The notes under the pieces are model-generated. The model was not told where the DNA came from. It did no database searches and worked only from the letters and a program-made list of their open reading frames with translations. The translations under genes and the position numbers were made by a program. From Streptomyces sp. NBC_00663 (lineage in GTDB: Bacteria > Actinomycetota > Actinomycetes > Streptomycetales > Streptomycetaceae), in assembly GCF_036226885.1 (NCBI RefSeq), contig NZ_CP109027.1, positions 1,674,001-1,738,000 on the forward strand: a stretch of 64,000 nt of DNA, given 5' to 3'. Below are positions 53,031-61,427 of the stretch, one piece after another. Within the stretch, counting starts at the first letter, position 1; every line of letters begins with the position of its first letter.

Positions 53031-54917
53031 TCAGGGGGTGTAGACCGTCGGCCTGGGTGCCGTGGCCATGCCGTTGCCGATGAAGAAGCTCGGGTGCGGG
53101 GGCTGGTTGTAGGCGGTGTTCTGCCAGGCCAGGCCCGTGCGGTACATCGTGTCGTGGAGGAGGGTGGTGATCTTTGTCGTTGTCTCGTACGGGGTCGAGT
53201 AGACGCGCAGCGCCGTGTTGTCCGTCGTCGGCCAGACGACCTCCTCGCGCCAGTCGCCGAAGATGTCGCCGGACAGGGACGGGGTCGCCTTGGTGCTGTT
53301 GTTGGAGTGGACCGAGGCGCCGGTCAGGAGGCGGGTGTCGGAGGAGGTGCCGTACTTGTCGATGTGGGTGCCGTCGAGGAGTTCACGGGTGGTGTCGCCG
53401 TCCCACCAGGACAGGAAGTTGAAGGAGGAGGGCTCCCGGCCCTTGGTCGCGCCCGCTTCGTCACGGATGGAGGAGTCGGAGGCCGACCAGACCTCGGCGC
53501 CGTCGTTGCCCGCCCAGATGTCGCCCGCCACGCCGCGGCCGTTGTCGCAGCACGCGGCCAGGCTCCAGTTGACCGTGCCGTTCGCCGGGTTGATGTAGAG
53601 CTCCGCCGGCTGGGAGGACGACTCCGAGACCTTGAAGTACTCCAGGCCCGCGTGCGAGGGGTCGAGGTCGCCCAGGTGCTGCGCGTCGCCGTGTCCCGTC
53701 TTCGTGGTCCACAGGCCGTTGCCGTTGTCGTCCACCGCCATCGCGCCGTAGACGATCTCGTCCTTGCCGTCGTTGTCGACGTCCCCGACGGACAGACTGT
53801 GCGAGCCCTGACCGTCGTATCCCTTGCCGGAGTTGGTGGAGGAGTTGGTGTCGAAGGTCCAGCGGCGGGTGAAGGCGCCGCCTCGCCAGTCCCAGGCCGC
53901 GATGACCGTACGGGTGTAGTAGCCGCGGGCCATGATCAGGGAGGGGCGGGCACCGTCCAGGTAGGCCGTACCGGCCAGGAAGCGGTCCACCCGGTTGCCG
54001 TACGAGTCACCCCACGACGACACCGTGCCGCGCGCCGGGACGTAGTCGACCGTCCCCATCGCCTTGCCGGTCTGGCCGTTGAACATGGTCAGGTACTCGG
54101 GGCCCGACAGGACATAGCCGCTGGAGTTGCGGTAGTCGGCCGAGGAGCTGCCGATGACCGCGCCCGTGCCGTCGACCGTGCCGTCCGCCGTCTTCATGGC
54201 GACCTCGGCCTTGCCGTCGCCGTCGTAGTCGTATGCCTGGAACTGCGTGTAGTGCGCGCCGGAGCGGATGTTGCGGCCCAGGTCGATGCGCCACAGCCGG
54301 GTGCCGTCGAGCTTGATCCCGTCGACGATCGTGTTGCCGGTGTAGCCGGACTGGGAGTTGTCCTTGGCGTTCGTCGGCTGCCACTTCAGTACGAAGTCCA
54401 GCGCCCCGTCGCCGTCGAGGTCGGCCACGGAGGCGTCGTTGGCCTCGTAGGTGTAGGCGACGCCGTCGGGGGTCGTGCCGCCCGCCGGTGGGCTGATCGG
54501 GACGTCCTTGTAGCCGGTGCGGAACTGGATCGCGTGCACCGAGTCGGCCTGCTCCACGCCGCCGACGATCGCGCGGACCGTGTAGTCGGCCTGGGAGGGG
54601 GCGCCGGAGTGGAAGTAGTTCGTGGAGCCGGTGATCGGCGTCGAGTTGACCTTCGTACCGGCCCGGTAGACGTTGAAGGAGACGTCGGTGGGGTCGGTGC
54701 CGAGCCAGCGCCAGCTGACCAGGTTGCCGGCGTCGGTGTGGACGCTGACGACGCCCCGGTCCAGCTTCTCCACCTGCCGGGCGGTCGCGGCCTCCGCCGT
54801 GCCGGGGGTGGCGAGTTGGGTGAGCCCGGCGGCGACGAGTGCGACGGTGGCGCCCAGTGCGGAGAGAACGGCCCTTCGTCTGCGGTGCTTGTGCGGATGC
54901 GGGTGCGGGTGCTGCAC
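53031..54917 (-). CDS. Secreted rhamnogalacturonan lyase (PL11-type)
   Basis: The product is 628 residues. After a His/Pro/Arg-rich start (MQHPHPHPHKHRRRR) comes a signal helix (VLSALGATVALVAAGL). The mature eight-bladed propeller begins ARQVEKLDRGVVSV and contains calcium-type loops DLDGDGALDFVLKW, DYDGDGKAEVAMKT and DVDNDGKDEIVYG, plus GDIFGDWREEVVW, all typical of PL11 lyases. It cleaves the rhamnogalacturonan I backbone of pectin by beta-elimination. The GTG at 54915-54917 follows GGGAGG. It extends the cluster from cellulose and xyloglucan to pectin. No cellulose-binding module is present. Confidence 0.92.
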   Translation of the reverse strand: MQHPHPHPHKHRRRRAVLSALGATVALVAAGLTQLATPGTAEAATARQVEKLDRGVVSVHTDAGNLVSWRWLGTDPTDVSFNVYRAGTKVNSTPITGSTNYFHSGAPSQADYTVRAIVGGVEQADSVHAIQFRTGYKDVPISPPAGGTTPDGVAYTYEANDASVADLDGDGALDFVLKWQPTNAKDNSQSGYTGNTIVDGIKLDGTRLWRIDLGRNIRSGAHYTQFQAYDYDGDGKAEVAMKTADGTVDGTGAVIGSSSADYRNSSGYVLSGPEYLTMFNGQTGKAMGTVDYVPARGTVSSWGDSYGNRVDRFLAGTAYLDGARPSLIMARGYYTRTVIAAWDWRGGAFTRRWTFDTNSSTNSGKGYDGQGSHSLSVGDVDNDGKDEIVYGAMAVDDNGNGLWTTKTGHGDAQHLGDLDPSHAGLEYFKVSESSSQPAELYINPANGTVNWSLAACCDNGRGVAGDIWAGNDGAEVWSASDSSIRDEAGATKGREPSSFNFLSWWDGDTTRELLDGTHIDKYGTSSDTRLLTGASVHSNNSTKATPSLSGDIFGDWREEVVWPTTDNTALRVYSTPYETTTKITTLLHDTMYRTGLAWQNTAYNQPPHPSFFIGNGMATAPRPTVYTP

Positions 54918-54987
54918 GAGACGTACCTCCCGGGAGGACGGACAGGTTCCACTCCTCCGTCGCCGCCGCGCACCGGAAGGTTGCCGC

Positions 54988-55923
54988 TCACACCCCGGCG
55001 TACCGCGCCCCCAACTCCCTTACGGTCGCCGCCAGTCGCTCGCGCAGCTCGGGCGGTTCCAGCACCTCGACGCCGGCGCCCATGGACAGAAACTCGCCCA
55101 GGGCGCGGTCGACGGACTCGATCGGCACCCGCGCCGAGGTCCAGCCGTCGGGCTGTTCCGGGCCGTACGCACTCGCTCTCGGGTGCGTGACCCCCGGCGC
55201 CAGCCGCACCACCGCCTCCTCCCGGTACAGACGTTCATGGAAGTCGCGCTGGTACGCCGCCCAGTACGCGGCCAGGTCGAAGTCGTCCGGGCGGCTGAAC
55301 TCCTCGTCGGACGTGACGAGTTCGAGGACCTGGTCGACCCGGAAGGTGCGCGGCCCCGGCCCCGCGACCACATACCAGCGGCCCGCCTTCAGCACCAGCC
55401 CGTACGGCTCAAGGCGCCGCTCCACATCGGTCGGCCGGGCCCAGCGGCGGTACCGCACATGCAGCACCCGGCCGTTCCAGACCGCGTCCGCGACCGCCGG
55501 CAGATACGGGGTGGCGTCGGCCTCCGCGTACCAGCCGGGCGCGTCGAGATGGAAGCGGCCGCTGATCCGGTCGGCGTGGACGCGCAGCTCCGCCGGCAGC
55601 GCGGCACGCACCTTCAGCTGGGCGGCCGCCAGCACGGACCCCAGCCCCAGCTCGGCGGCCGGACCGGGGGCGCCCGCGAGGAAGAGGGCCTCCGCCTCGT
55701 CGGCGGTCAGGCCGGTCAGCCGGGTGCGGTAGCCGTCCAGCAGACGGTAGCCCCCGGCGTGGCCCGCGTCGCCGTACAGCGGGACACCGGCCGCGCCCAG
55801 CGCCTCCACGTCCCGGTACACCGTGCGCACCGAGACCTCCAGCTCCTCGGCGAGCTGGGCGGCGGTCATCCGGCCCCGGGTCTGGAGCAGCAGCAGGATC
55901 GAGACGAGTCGGCTGGACTTCAC
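54988..55923 (-). CDS. YafY/WYL-domain transcriptional regulator
   Basis: The product is 311 residues. A DeoR-type helix-turn-helix (about 1-60, SSRLVSILLLLQTRGRMTAAQLAEELEVSVRTVYRDVEAL) is followed by a WYL ligand domain (about 135-220, VLHVRYRRW, PYGLVLKAGRWYVVA, FRVDQVLEL). The GTG at 55921-55923 gives the normal N-terminus; a frame from the ATG at 55956 adds 11 unusual residues. The start lies inside one of three copies of CTTCACTGACA. It probably controls itself and the divergent two-gene unit. Confidence 0.85.
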   Translation of the reverse strand: MKSSRLVSILLLLQTRGRMTAAQLAEELEVSVRTVYRDVEALGAAGVPLYGDAGHAGGYRLLDGYRTRLTGLTADEAEALFLAGAPGPAAELGLGSVLAAAQLKVRAALPAELRVHADRISGRFHLDAPGWYAEADATPYLPAVADAVWNGRVLHVRYRRWARPTDVERRLEPYGLVLKAGRWYVVAGPGPRTFRVDQVLELVTSDEEFSRPDDFDLAAYWAAYQRDFHERLYREEAVVRLAPGVTHPRASAYGPEQPDGWTSARVPIESVDRALGEFLSMGAGVEVLEPPELRERLAATVRELGARYAGV

Positions 55924-55977
55924 TGACACAGGATCCCAGAGATCCACCGACTTCACTGACAGAAGGTGTCAGTGAAG
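55918..55977. promoter_or_regulatory. Three-copy operator of the WYL regulator
   Basis: CTTCACTGACA occurs at 55918-55928 and 55951-55961, and inverted as TGTCAGTGAAG at 55967-55977. The last two form a perfect 11+11 palindrome with a 5-bp spacer placed just upstream of a -10-like TACCGT (55984-55989) for the plus-strand gene. The first copy covers the regulator's own start codon. Confidence 0.8.
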
Positions 55978-55995
55978 TCACCCTACCGTCCCGCC

Positions 55996-56475
55996 ATGGG
56001 CTTCACCGAGAAACTGCTGACCGTGCCGCCACCGATCGAGATCGCGGGCCGGCACATCAAGCGCTACCACGTCACCACCGACCCGGCCGGCATCGCGCCC
56101 GACGTCGAGAAGGCGGCGTACGAGATCCTCCCGGAGCTGCTGCCGGAGCCGGACGGCACTGCGCCCGCGACCTTCGTCGTGCTGCACCGGGGCGGGGACA
56201 CGGGCGCCTATCTCAACGCCTACAGCTGGGTCTGGGACAACGTGCTCCACTTCCGCGGCGCGGCGGCCGGTCAACCGGCGCTGTCGTGCCCGGACCTCGA
56301 CCCGACCCACTTCATCAAGCCTGAACTGCCCTGGATCGGCTGCATCTGGGAGCTGCCGCCGATCCTGCACGAGCGGGACGCCTGGGTGCGGCATCTGCTC
56401 GCGCCCGAAGTCCCGGACCTCGACGCCTACTTGGCCGACTCCCTGGCCGAGGGAACCACAGGAGACCGCTCATGA
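55996..56475 (+). CDS. Conserved hypothetical protein, WYL target
   Basis: The 159-residue protein has no family I can name. It begins MGFTEKLLTVPPPIEIAGRHIKRYHV, has ATFVVLHRGGDTGAYLNAYSWVWDN in the middle and conserved-looking Trp/Cys residues (LPWIGCIWELPP), and ends acidic. It is soluble, with no signal peptide or membrane helix. The ATG is 6 bases after a -10-like TACCGT, so it is probably leaderless. It overlaps the next gene by 4 bp (ATGA) and is divergent from the WYL regulator gene. Confidence 0.75.
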   Translation: MGFTEKLLTVPPPIEIAGRHIKRYHVTTDPAGIAPDVEKAAYEILPELLPEPDGTAPATFVVLHRGGDTGAYLNAYSWVWDNVLHFRGAAAGQPALSCPDLDPTHFIKPELPWIGCIWELPPILHERDAWVRHLLAPEVPDLDAYLADSLAEGTTGDRS

Positions 56476-56933
56476 GCAGCCCGCACGACTTCGACTTCTT
56501 CCACGGCGACTGGCAGGTGCTCAACCGCCGCCGCACCGACTTCCTGGACCCGGACAGCGGCTGGGAGGAGTTCCCCGCCACCAACCGCTGCTGGCCCCTG
56601 TTCGACGGCGCCGCGAACATCGACGAGATCGACATGCCGCATCTGGCCGCGAAGGGGGCGACCTTGCGGCTCTTCGACCGGGAGAGCGGGCAGTGGTCGC
56701 TCAACTGGGCGTCCAGCCGCACCGGGACCCTCTTCCCGCCCGTGTTCGGTCAATTCACGGACGGGCGAGGCGAGTTCTACGGCGACGACACGCACGACGG
56801 TAAGGACGTACGGGTGCGGTTCGTGTGGTCCGACGTGTCGGACACCGGCGCCCGCTGGGAGCAGGCGTTCTCGCTCGACGGCGGGGACACCTGGCTGGCC
56901 AACTGGGTCATGGAGTTCACCCGGGCTTCCTGA
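56472..56933 (+). CDS. DUF1579-like small protein
   Basis: The 153-residue protein has FDFFHGDWQVLNRRRTDFLD at the N-terminus and repeated beta-strand-like segments (TLRLFDRESGQWSLNWASS, GRGEFYGDDTHDGKDVRVRFVWSD, GDTWLANWVMEFTR). This resembles the lipocalin-like DUF1579 family, whose role is unknown. It is translationally coupled to the preceding gene. Its 3' end overlaps the convergent methyltransferase gene by 17 bp. Confidence 0.78.
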   Translation: MSSPHDFDFFHGDWQVLNRRRTDFLDPDSGWEEFPATNRCWPLFDGAANIDEIDMPHLAAKGATLRLFDRESGQWSLNWASSRTGTLFPPVFGQFTDGRGEFYGDDTHDGKDVRVRFVWSDVSDTGARWEQAFSLDGGDTWLANWVMEFTRAS

Positions 56934-57660
56934 ACGCGCGCAGCGCGAAGACGGGGTCGGCGCGGGGCCGGTCCTGGTCCGGCAGGGCCGCCATCCGCGC
57001 GGCGAGCTCCTCGGTGCGCGGGTCACCCGGCGGCAGCATGGTGAACCAGCCGCGCCGCAGGTCGGCGGCGGTGCCCCGGGGGCTGCGGCCCTGGCCGACG
57101 CCGGTGAAACGGGCCCGCCCGGCGGCGACCAGGCCCTGCGCAGCGGCGTACGACTCCACCCGGCGGGCGCCGTCCGGGGCGGGCCGGCGCGGGCGCGGGG
57201 CGAGGACCGCGTCGACGTCGCTGCCGACGTCGTGAGCGGCGGCCTTGTCGACGGTGGTGACGTACACCCCGCCGGGCCGCAGCACCCGGGCGCACTCGGC
57301 GACGATGCTGCGGGTGTCCTCGGGGTCGTGGATGAGGTGCAGCAGCCACACGCTGGTCACCGCGTCGAACACCCCGTCGGGGAAGGGCAGTCGGCGGCTG
57401 TCGCCGAGCACGATCGCCCCGGGCAGCCGCGCCGCCGCCACACGGGCCATGCCGTATGTCAGGTCGGCGCCCGTCACCCGCAGCGCGGGCCGGGCCGTCG
57501 CGAACCTGCGGGTGACGATGCCGGTGCCGCAGGCCACGTCGAGGAGGCGGCGGGCGTCCGGCGGGACCAGGCCGAGCACCGCGTCCGCGGCCGCGGCGGC
57601 CCGGGGTTCGCCGCCGCGGGTGATGTCGTAGGCGTCGGCTTCCTTGTCGTAGTCCAGCAC
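56917..57660 (-). CDS. Class I SAM-dependent methyltransferase (UbiE/COQ5-like)
   Basis: The 247-residue Methyltransf_11-type fold has RLLDVACGTGIVTRRFA (motif I), VTGADLTYGMARVAA, AIVLGDSRRLPFPDGVFDAVTSVWLLH (motifs II and III) and ECARVLRPGGVYVTTVD. The acceptor is unknown. The GTG at 57658-57660 lies a few bases from the stop of the pterin dehydratase gene, so the two form an operon. Confidence 0.85.
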   Translation of the reverse strand: MLDYDKEADAYDITRGGEPRAAAAADAVLGLVPPDARRLLDVACGTGIVTRRFATARPALRVTGADLTYGMARVAAARLPGAIVLGDSRRLPFPDGVFDAVTSVWLLHLIHDPEDTRSIVAECARVLRPGGVYVTTVDKAAAHDVGSDVDAVLAPRPRRPAPDGARRVESYAAAQGLVAAGRARFTGVGQGRSPRGTAADLRRGWFTMLPPGDPRTEELAARMAALPDQDRPRADPVFALRAFRKPG

Positions 57661-57664
57661 GCGG

Positions 57665-57970
57665 TCACTGGGCTCCGTGGCCGGGGGCGAGCGCCGCCAC
57701 CCGCTGGGCGAGCTCGAGGTCCTTCTCGGTCACGGCGCCGCCGACACTGTGGGTGTTCACGCTCAGGGCGACCGTGTTGTAGCCGAGGGTGAGATCGGAG
57801 TGGTGGTCGAGCTCCTCCTGGACCTGGGCGATGTGGACGACCATCGCGGTCGCCGCGAAGTGCGAGGACAGCTGGTAGGAGCAGGTGAGGTGGTCACCGT
57901 CGAGCGACCAGCCCGGCAGTTCCGCTAGCCGGTCCTCGATCTCCTTCTGCGACAGCGGTTGCACGGCCAT
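57665..57970 (-). CDS. 4a-hydroxytetrahydrobiopterin dehydratase (pterin carbinolamine dehydratase)
   Basis: The 101-residue protein has the family pattern LPGWSLDGDHL, VVHIAQVQEELDHHSDLTLGYN (the catalytic HH of the HH-x-P-like motif), VALSVNTHSVGGAVTEKDLELA. It recycles the oxidised pterin cofactor of aromatic amino acid hydroxylases, or acts in cofactor clean-up. The start is ATG at 57968-57970. No pterin-dependent hydroxylase is in the window. Confidence 0.93.
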   Translation of the reverse strand: MAVQPLSQKEIEDRLAELPGWSLDGDHLTCSYQLSSHFAATAMVVHIAQVQEELDHHSDLTLGYNTVALSVNTHSVGGAVTEKDLELAQRVAALAPGHGAQ

Positions 57971-58167
57971 GACGCCGCTCCTTCCTGGACTGCGGGTGAG
58001 CCGGGGGTACTGGGGGTGTGCTGAGGGTGAGCTGGGAGGGGTTCTGGGGGTGTTCTCTCAGCGTGCCACAGGGAGACCGTGGAAGCCCTGGTCAGCAGGG
58101 GCCGACGCGGCCGGCCGGCCCGGATTTCTCTTCGCGGGCGTCCACCGGCTTCGTCTACGGTCGTCGT

Positions 58168-58974
58168 ATGACCACCACCACTGCCACCGACGGGGGCGTC
58201 GGCCCGCTGCTGCGGGCCTGGCGGGAGCAGCGCCGGGTCAGCCAGCTGGAGCTGGCGCTGCGGGCCGACTCCTCCGCGCGGCACATCAGCTTCATCGAGA
58301 CGGGGCGTTCCCGGCCGAGCGAGGAGATGGTGCTGCGGCTGGCCGAGCATCTGGACGTCCCGGTGCGGGAGCGCAACGCGCTGCTGCTGGCGGCCGGTTA
58401 CGCCCCGCACTACCCGGAGACCCCGCTGGACGCCCCGGCGCTCGACGCGCTGCGGGACGGGATCGAGCGGCTCATCCAGGGCTATGAGCCGTACCCGGCA
58501 CTGGTGTTGGACGCCATGTACAACGTGGTCGCCGCCAACCACGGCATCCTGACCCTGCTCGACGGCATCCCGGAGACCCTGCTCGAACCCCCGCTCAACG
58601 CGATGCGGCTGACCCTGCACCCGGAGGGCATGGCACCCCGTATCCGCAACCTGCGGGCGTGGCGCGGGCATCTCCTGGAGCAGATGGAACGGCAGATCGC
58701 CCTGCGCCGTTCGGAGCCGCTGCGGGCGCTGTACGAGGAGGTGGCGGCGTATCCGCTCGCCCACGAGGACGAGGACGGCGGCGAAGAGCTGGAGGCGGCG
58801 GCGTACTTCGCGCTCCCGATGCGGATCGAGCACGAGGGCCGGGTGCTGTCGTTCATCTCGTCCATCTCCACCTTCAACACCCCCATGGACGTGACCGTCG
58901 CCGAGCTGGCCATCGAGACGTTCCTCCCGGCCGACCCGGCGACGGTCAAGTACCTTCAGGGGCTCATGTCCTGA
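58168..58974 (+). CDS. XRE-family regulator with MmyB-like ligand domain
   Basis: The product is 268 residues. The XRE helix-turn-helix at about 8-70 (LLRAWREQRRVSQLELALRADSSARHISFIETGRSRPSEEMVLRL) is followed by the MmyB-type domain (ERNALLLAAGYAPHYPETPLD, YEPYPALVLDAMYNVVAAN, ATVKYLQGL at the end). Such proteins often control a neighbouring dehydrogenase or SDR. The ATG is 6 bases after a -10-like TACGGT and may be leaderless. Its 3' end overlaps the convergent membrane-protein gene by 19 bp. Confidence 0.9.
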   Translation: MTTTTATDGGVGPLLRAWREQRRVSQLELALRADSSARHISFIETGRSRPSEEMVLRLAEHLDVPVRERNALLLAAGYAPHYPETPLDAPALDALRDGIERLIQGYEPYPALVLDAMYNVVAANHGILTLLDGIPETLLEPPLNAMRLTLHPEGMAPRIRNLRAWRGHLLEQMERQIALRRSEPLRALYEEVAAYPLAHEDEDGGEELEAAAYFALPMRIEHEGRVLSFISSISTFNTPMDVTVAELAIETFLPADPATVKYLQGLMS

Positions 58975-59381
58975 CGTGCCTTCAGGGTGATGTGCTGGAG
59001 CGCCGCGAACCCGGCGACGGTGAGGGCCTGGAGGACGGTCCACAGCGCTCCCGCGGTGCTCGGCGACAGCCACAGCGCCAGGGCGGCACAACTCAGCACC
59101 GCCCAGGCGAGGTTGGCCTCGACAACGGCTCGGACCGGCAGTGCGGCCGGGCGGGGCCGGGCGGCGAGCCACCCGACACCGGCCGCGTACACCACGAGGA
59201 ACGCGCCGAGTTCGAGCAGCAGCGCCGAACCGACGCCGAGGAGGCGCCCGAGCGGCCCGGAGGCGGCGAGATAGGCGAGGCCGTTGACGCCGGTCACCAC
59301 CGCGTCCAGGGCGAGGAAGCGGCGCAGCGCGGTCTGCGGGTCGGTGGTGCGGGCGAGGGCGGACAGCTGGGCTGCGGACAT
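58956..59381 (-). CDS. Small integral membrane protein of unknown function
   Basis: The 141-residue protein is predicted to have four hydrophobic helices (about 23-41, 48-72, 85-104, 112-132). The N-terminus MSAAQLSALARTTDPQTALRRF is cytoplasmic-looking. I do not recognise the family beyond a general resemblance to small actinobacterial four-helix membrane proteins. It overlaps the XRE gene end and lies alone. Confidence 0.7.
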   Translation of the reverse strand: MSAAQLSALARTTDPQTALRRFLALDAVVTGVNGLAYLAASGPLGRLLGVGSALLLELGAFLVVYAAGVGWLAARPRPAALPVRAVVEANLAWAVLSCAALALWLSPSTAGALWTVLQALTVAGFAALQHITLKARQDMSP

Positions 59382-59431
59382 GACGAATCAGCCTCCGTCG
59401 AGGTCGAGTTGGAGCACGGAAGAGGGTGGGG

Positions 59432-59469
59432 CCGGGTTCCGGACCGGAGTGCGCCGCCCCGGAACCCGG
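59432..59469. terminator. Hairpin in the gap upstream of the small membrane protein gene
   Basis: CCGGGTTCCGG (59432-59442) and CCGGAACCCGG (59459-59469) form a perfect 11-bp stem. It lies between divergent genes, so it may be a regulatory hairpin rather than a terminator. Confidence 0.45.
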
Positions 59470-59505
59470 TGACTCCACGATCCCGCGCCGCCCCGGTCCG
59501 GTCGA

Positions 59506-59520
59506 TTACCCGCGGGGTAA
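59506..59520. promoter_or_regulatory. Short palindrome upstream of the DUF5753 regulator gene
   Basis: TTACCCGCGGGGTAA has perfect 6-bp arms (TTACCC, GGGTAA) around three bases, of the size bound by TetR-like or other small repressors. It lies 120 bp before the GTG of the next gene. Confidence 0.35.
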
Positions 59521-59639
59521 GGGCACAGTCGGCTTCCCCACCGCCCCGCGTGGCGAGCGCCTCACCACCGATCACGTGAGACTGACAGCGGAACATGACA
59601 CACTGCCCCGGATACTTCGGCGCGTAGGGGAGGCGTGGC

Positions 59640-60503
59640 GTGAGTGAGCGGCGGCCCGCGCCCACGGTCGGCCAGGTGGTGCTCGGCAAGCGGCTTCAGG
59701 AGCTGCGGGAGGCGGCCGGGCTCAAACGCGAGGAGGCCGCGAAGGTCCTGCGCGTGGCTCCGGCGACCGTGCGGCGCATGGAAATGGCCGAGGTCGCGCT
59801 GAAGATCCCGTACGTGCAGCTGCTGCTGTCGACGTACGGCGTCTCCGAGGAGGAGGCGGACGCGTTCGTCGCGCTGGCCGAGGAGGCGAACCAGCCGGGC
59901 TGGTGGCAGCGGTTCCACGACGTGCTGCCGGACTGGTTCAGCCTGTATGTGAGCCTGGAGGGCGCGGCCCGCATCATCCGCTCCTACGAGCCGCACTTCG
60001 TGCCGGGGCTGCTCCAGACCGAGGCGTACGCGCGCGCCGTCATGGAGGCGGGCACGATCGCGCAGGCCGGCCCGGACACCGTCGAGCGCCATGTGTCCCT
60101 GCGGATGGCCCGCCAGCAGCTCCTGGAGCGCCCCGACCCGCCCCACCTGTGGGTGATCATGGACGAGACGGTGCTGGCCCGGCCCGTCGGCCAGGGCGGC
60201 GCGGTGATGCGGGAGCAGTTGGACAAGCTGCTGGAGTTCGCCGAGCGCGACCGGATCACGTTGCAGATCGCCGAGTTCGCCGCGGGCCCGCACCCGGGGA
60301 CGTACGCCCCCTTCTCCCTCTTCCGGTTCGCCGAGCCCGAACTGCCGGACATGGCGTTCACCGAGTATCTGACCGGCGCCCTGTATCTGGACTCCCGCAA
60401 GGAGGTCTCCCTGCATCTGGAGGTCCTGGACCACATGACGGCGCGCGCCGCGTCGGCCGAACGCACCAAGAAGATCCTGCGGGAGTGCCGCGCGACCTGT
60501 TGA
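59640..60503 (+). CDS. XRE-family regulator with DUF5753 domain
   Basis: The product is 287 residues. The helix-turn-helix at about 15-70 (LGKRLQELREAAGLKREEAAKVLRVAPATVRRMEMAEVALK) is followed by the DUF5753 domain (SLEGAARIIRSYEPHFVPGLLQTEAYARAVM; LWVIMDETVLARPVG; FRFAEPELPDMAFTEYLTGALYLD). This is a large Streptomyces family usually paired with a DUF397 protein. No DUF397 gene is seen here; the partner position is taken by a DUF574 methyltransferase gene. The GTG at 59640 follows GGGAGG. Confidence 0.92.
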   Translation: MSERRPAPTVGQVVLGKRLQELREAAGLKREEAAKVLRVAPATVRRMEMAEVALKIPYVQLLLSTYGVSEEEADAFVALAEEANQPGWWQRFHDVLPDWFSLYVSLEGAARIIRSYEPHFVPGLLQTEAYARAVMEAGTIAQAGPDTVERHVSLRMARQQLLERPDPPHLWVIMDETVLARPVGQGGAVMREQLDKLLEFAERDRITLQIAEFAAGPHPGTYAPFSLFRFAEPELPDMAFTEYLTGALYLDSRKEVSLHLEVLDHMTARAASAERTKKILRECRATC

Positions 60504-60533
60504 ACCTACTGAGGACCGAGGAGAAGACACCTC

Positions 60534-61349
60534 ATGACCGGATCCGAAGCCGCGCCCACCATCATGGACACCACCCGGCCGCATCCGGCCCGTGTGTACG
60601 ACTGGTGGCTGGGCGGCAAGGACAACTACCCGGTGGACGAGGAGCTGGCCCGCAGGATCCTCGCCACGGACGGCGCGGTCGTGCGCGGGGCGCGCGCCAA
60701 CCGCCGGTTCATGCACCGGGCGGTACGGACGGCGGCCGCGGCGGGCATCCGTCAGTTCCTCGACATCGGCACGGGCATCCCCACCGAGCCCAACCTCCAC
60801 CAGGTGGCCCAGGAGGTCGCTCCGGACGCGCGGGTCGTGTACGTCGACAACGACCCGATCGTCCTCCGGCACGCCCAGGCCCTGCTGCACAGCACCGCCG
60901 AGGGCGCCACGAACTACGTGCACGCCGATGTCCGCGACCCCGACACCATCCTGCGGACGGCCGCCGAGACCCTGGACTTCGCTCGGCCGGCCGCCCTGTC
61001 GCTGGTGGCGCTCACCCACTATCTGAGCGAGGAGCCGGACCAGGACGACGTGTACGGCCTGCTGGAACGGTACGTCGCCGAACTCGCCCCCGGCAGCTAT
61101 GTGATCCTCTCCCAGGTCACCCCCGATCTGAGCCCGGAGGCCATCGGGAGGGCCGCCGAGCACTTCCGGGCGAGCGGTACGCCGTTCTATCCGCGCTCGC
61201 TGCCCGAGTTCTCGCGCTTCTTCGCCGGTCTGGAGCTGCTGGGCCCCGGGGTGATCCCGGTGACGGGCTGGCGGCCGGAGCCCGTCGACGTCGAGGCCCA
61301 GTCGGAGGGCATCGTGCCGGTGTACGCGGGGGTCGCCCGCAAGCCCTGA
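60534..61349 (+). CDS. DUF574-family SAM-dependent methyltransferase
   Basis: The 271-residue protein has the DUF574 signature PHPARVYDWWLGGKDNYPVDEELA followed by a SAM fold (IRQFLDIGTGIPTEPNLHQVA; VVYVDNDPIVLRHAQALL; LVALTHYLSEE). The family is abundant in Streptomyces; its acceptors are unknown. The ATG at 60534 follows GAGGAGAAG. It lies 30 bp after the DUF5753 regulator gene, so the two form a unit. Confidence 0.9.
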   Translation: MTGSEAAPTIMDTTRPHPARVYDWWLGGKDNYPVDEELARRILATDGAVVRGARANRRFMHRAVRTAAAAGIRQFLDIGTGIPTEPNLHQVAQEVAPDARVVYVDNDPIVLRHAQALLHSTAEGATNYVHADVRDPDTILRTAAETLDFARPAALSLVALTHYLSEEPDQDDVYGLLERYVAELAPGSYVILSQVTPDLSPEAIGRAAEHFRASGTPFYPRSLPEFSRFFAGLELLGPGVIPVTGWRPEPVDVEAQSEGIVPVYAGVARKP

Positions 61350-61427
61350 CCCGTACGGGTGCCGTGAACAGGTGCGTTCCCGCCCTCGCCCCTAGCTTCG
61401 AAAGCACGGGCAAGCAAGGGAGCGCAT

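Noticed and set aside
59506..59520. Possible site-specific recombination or phage attachment site
   Set aside because: The palindrome is short, there is no integrase, tRNA gene or direct repeat nearby, and the gene order looks chromosomal.
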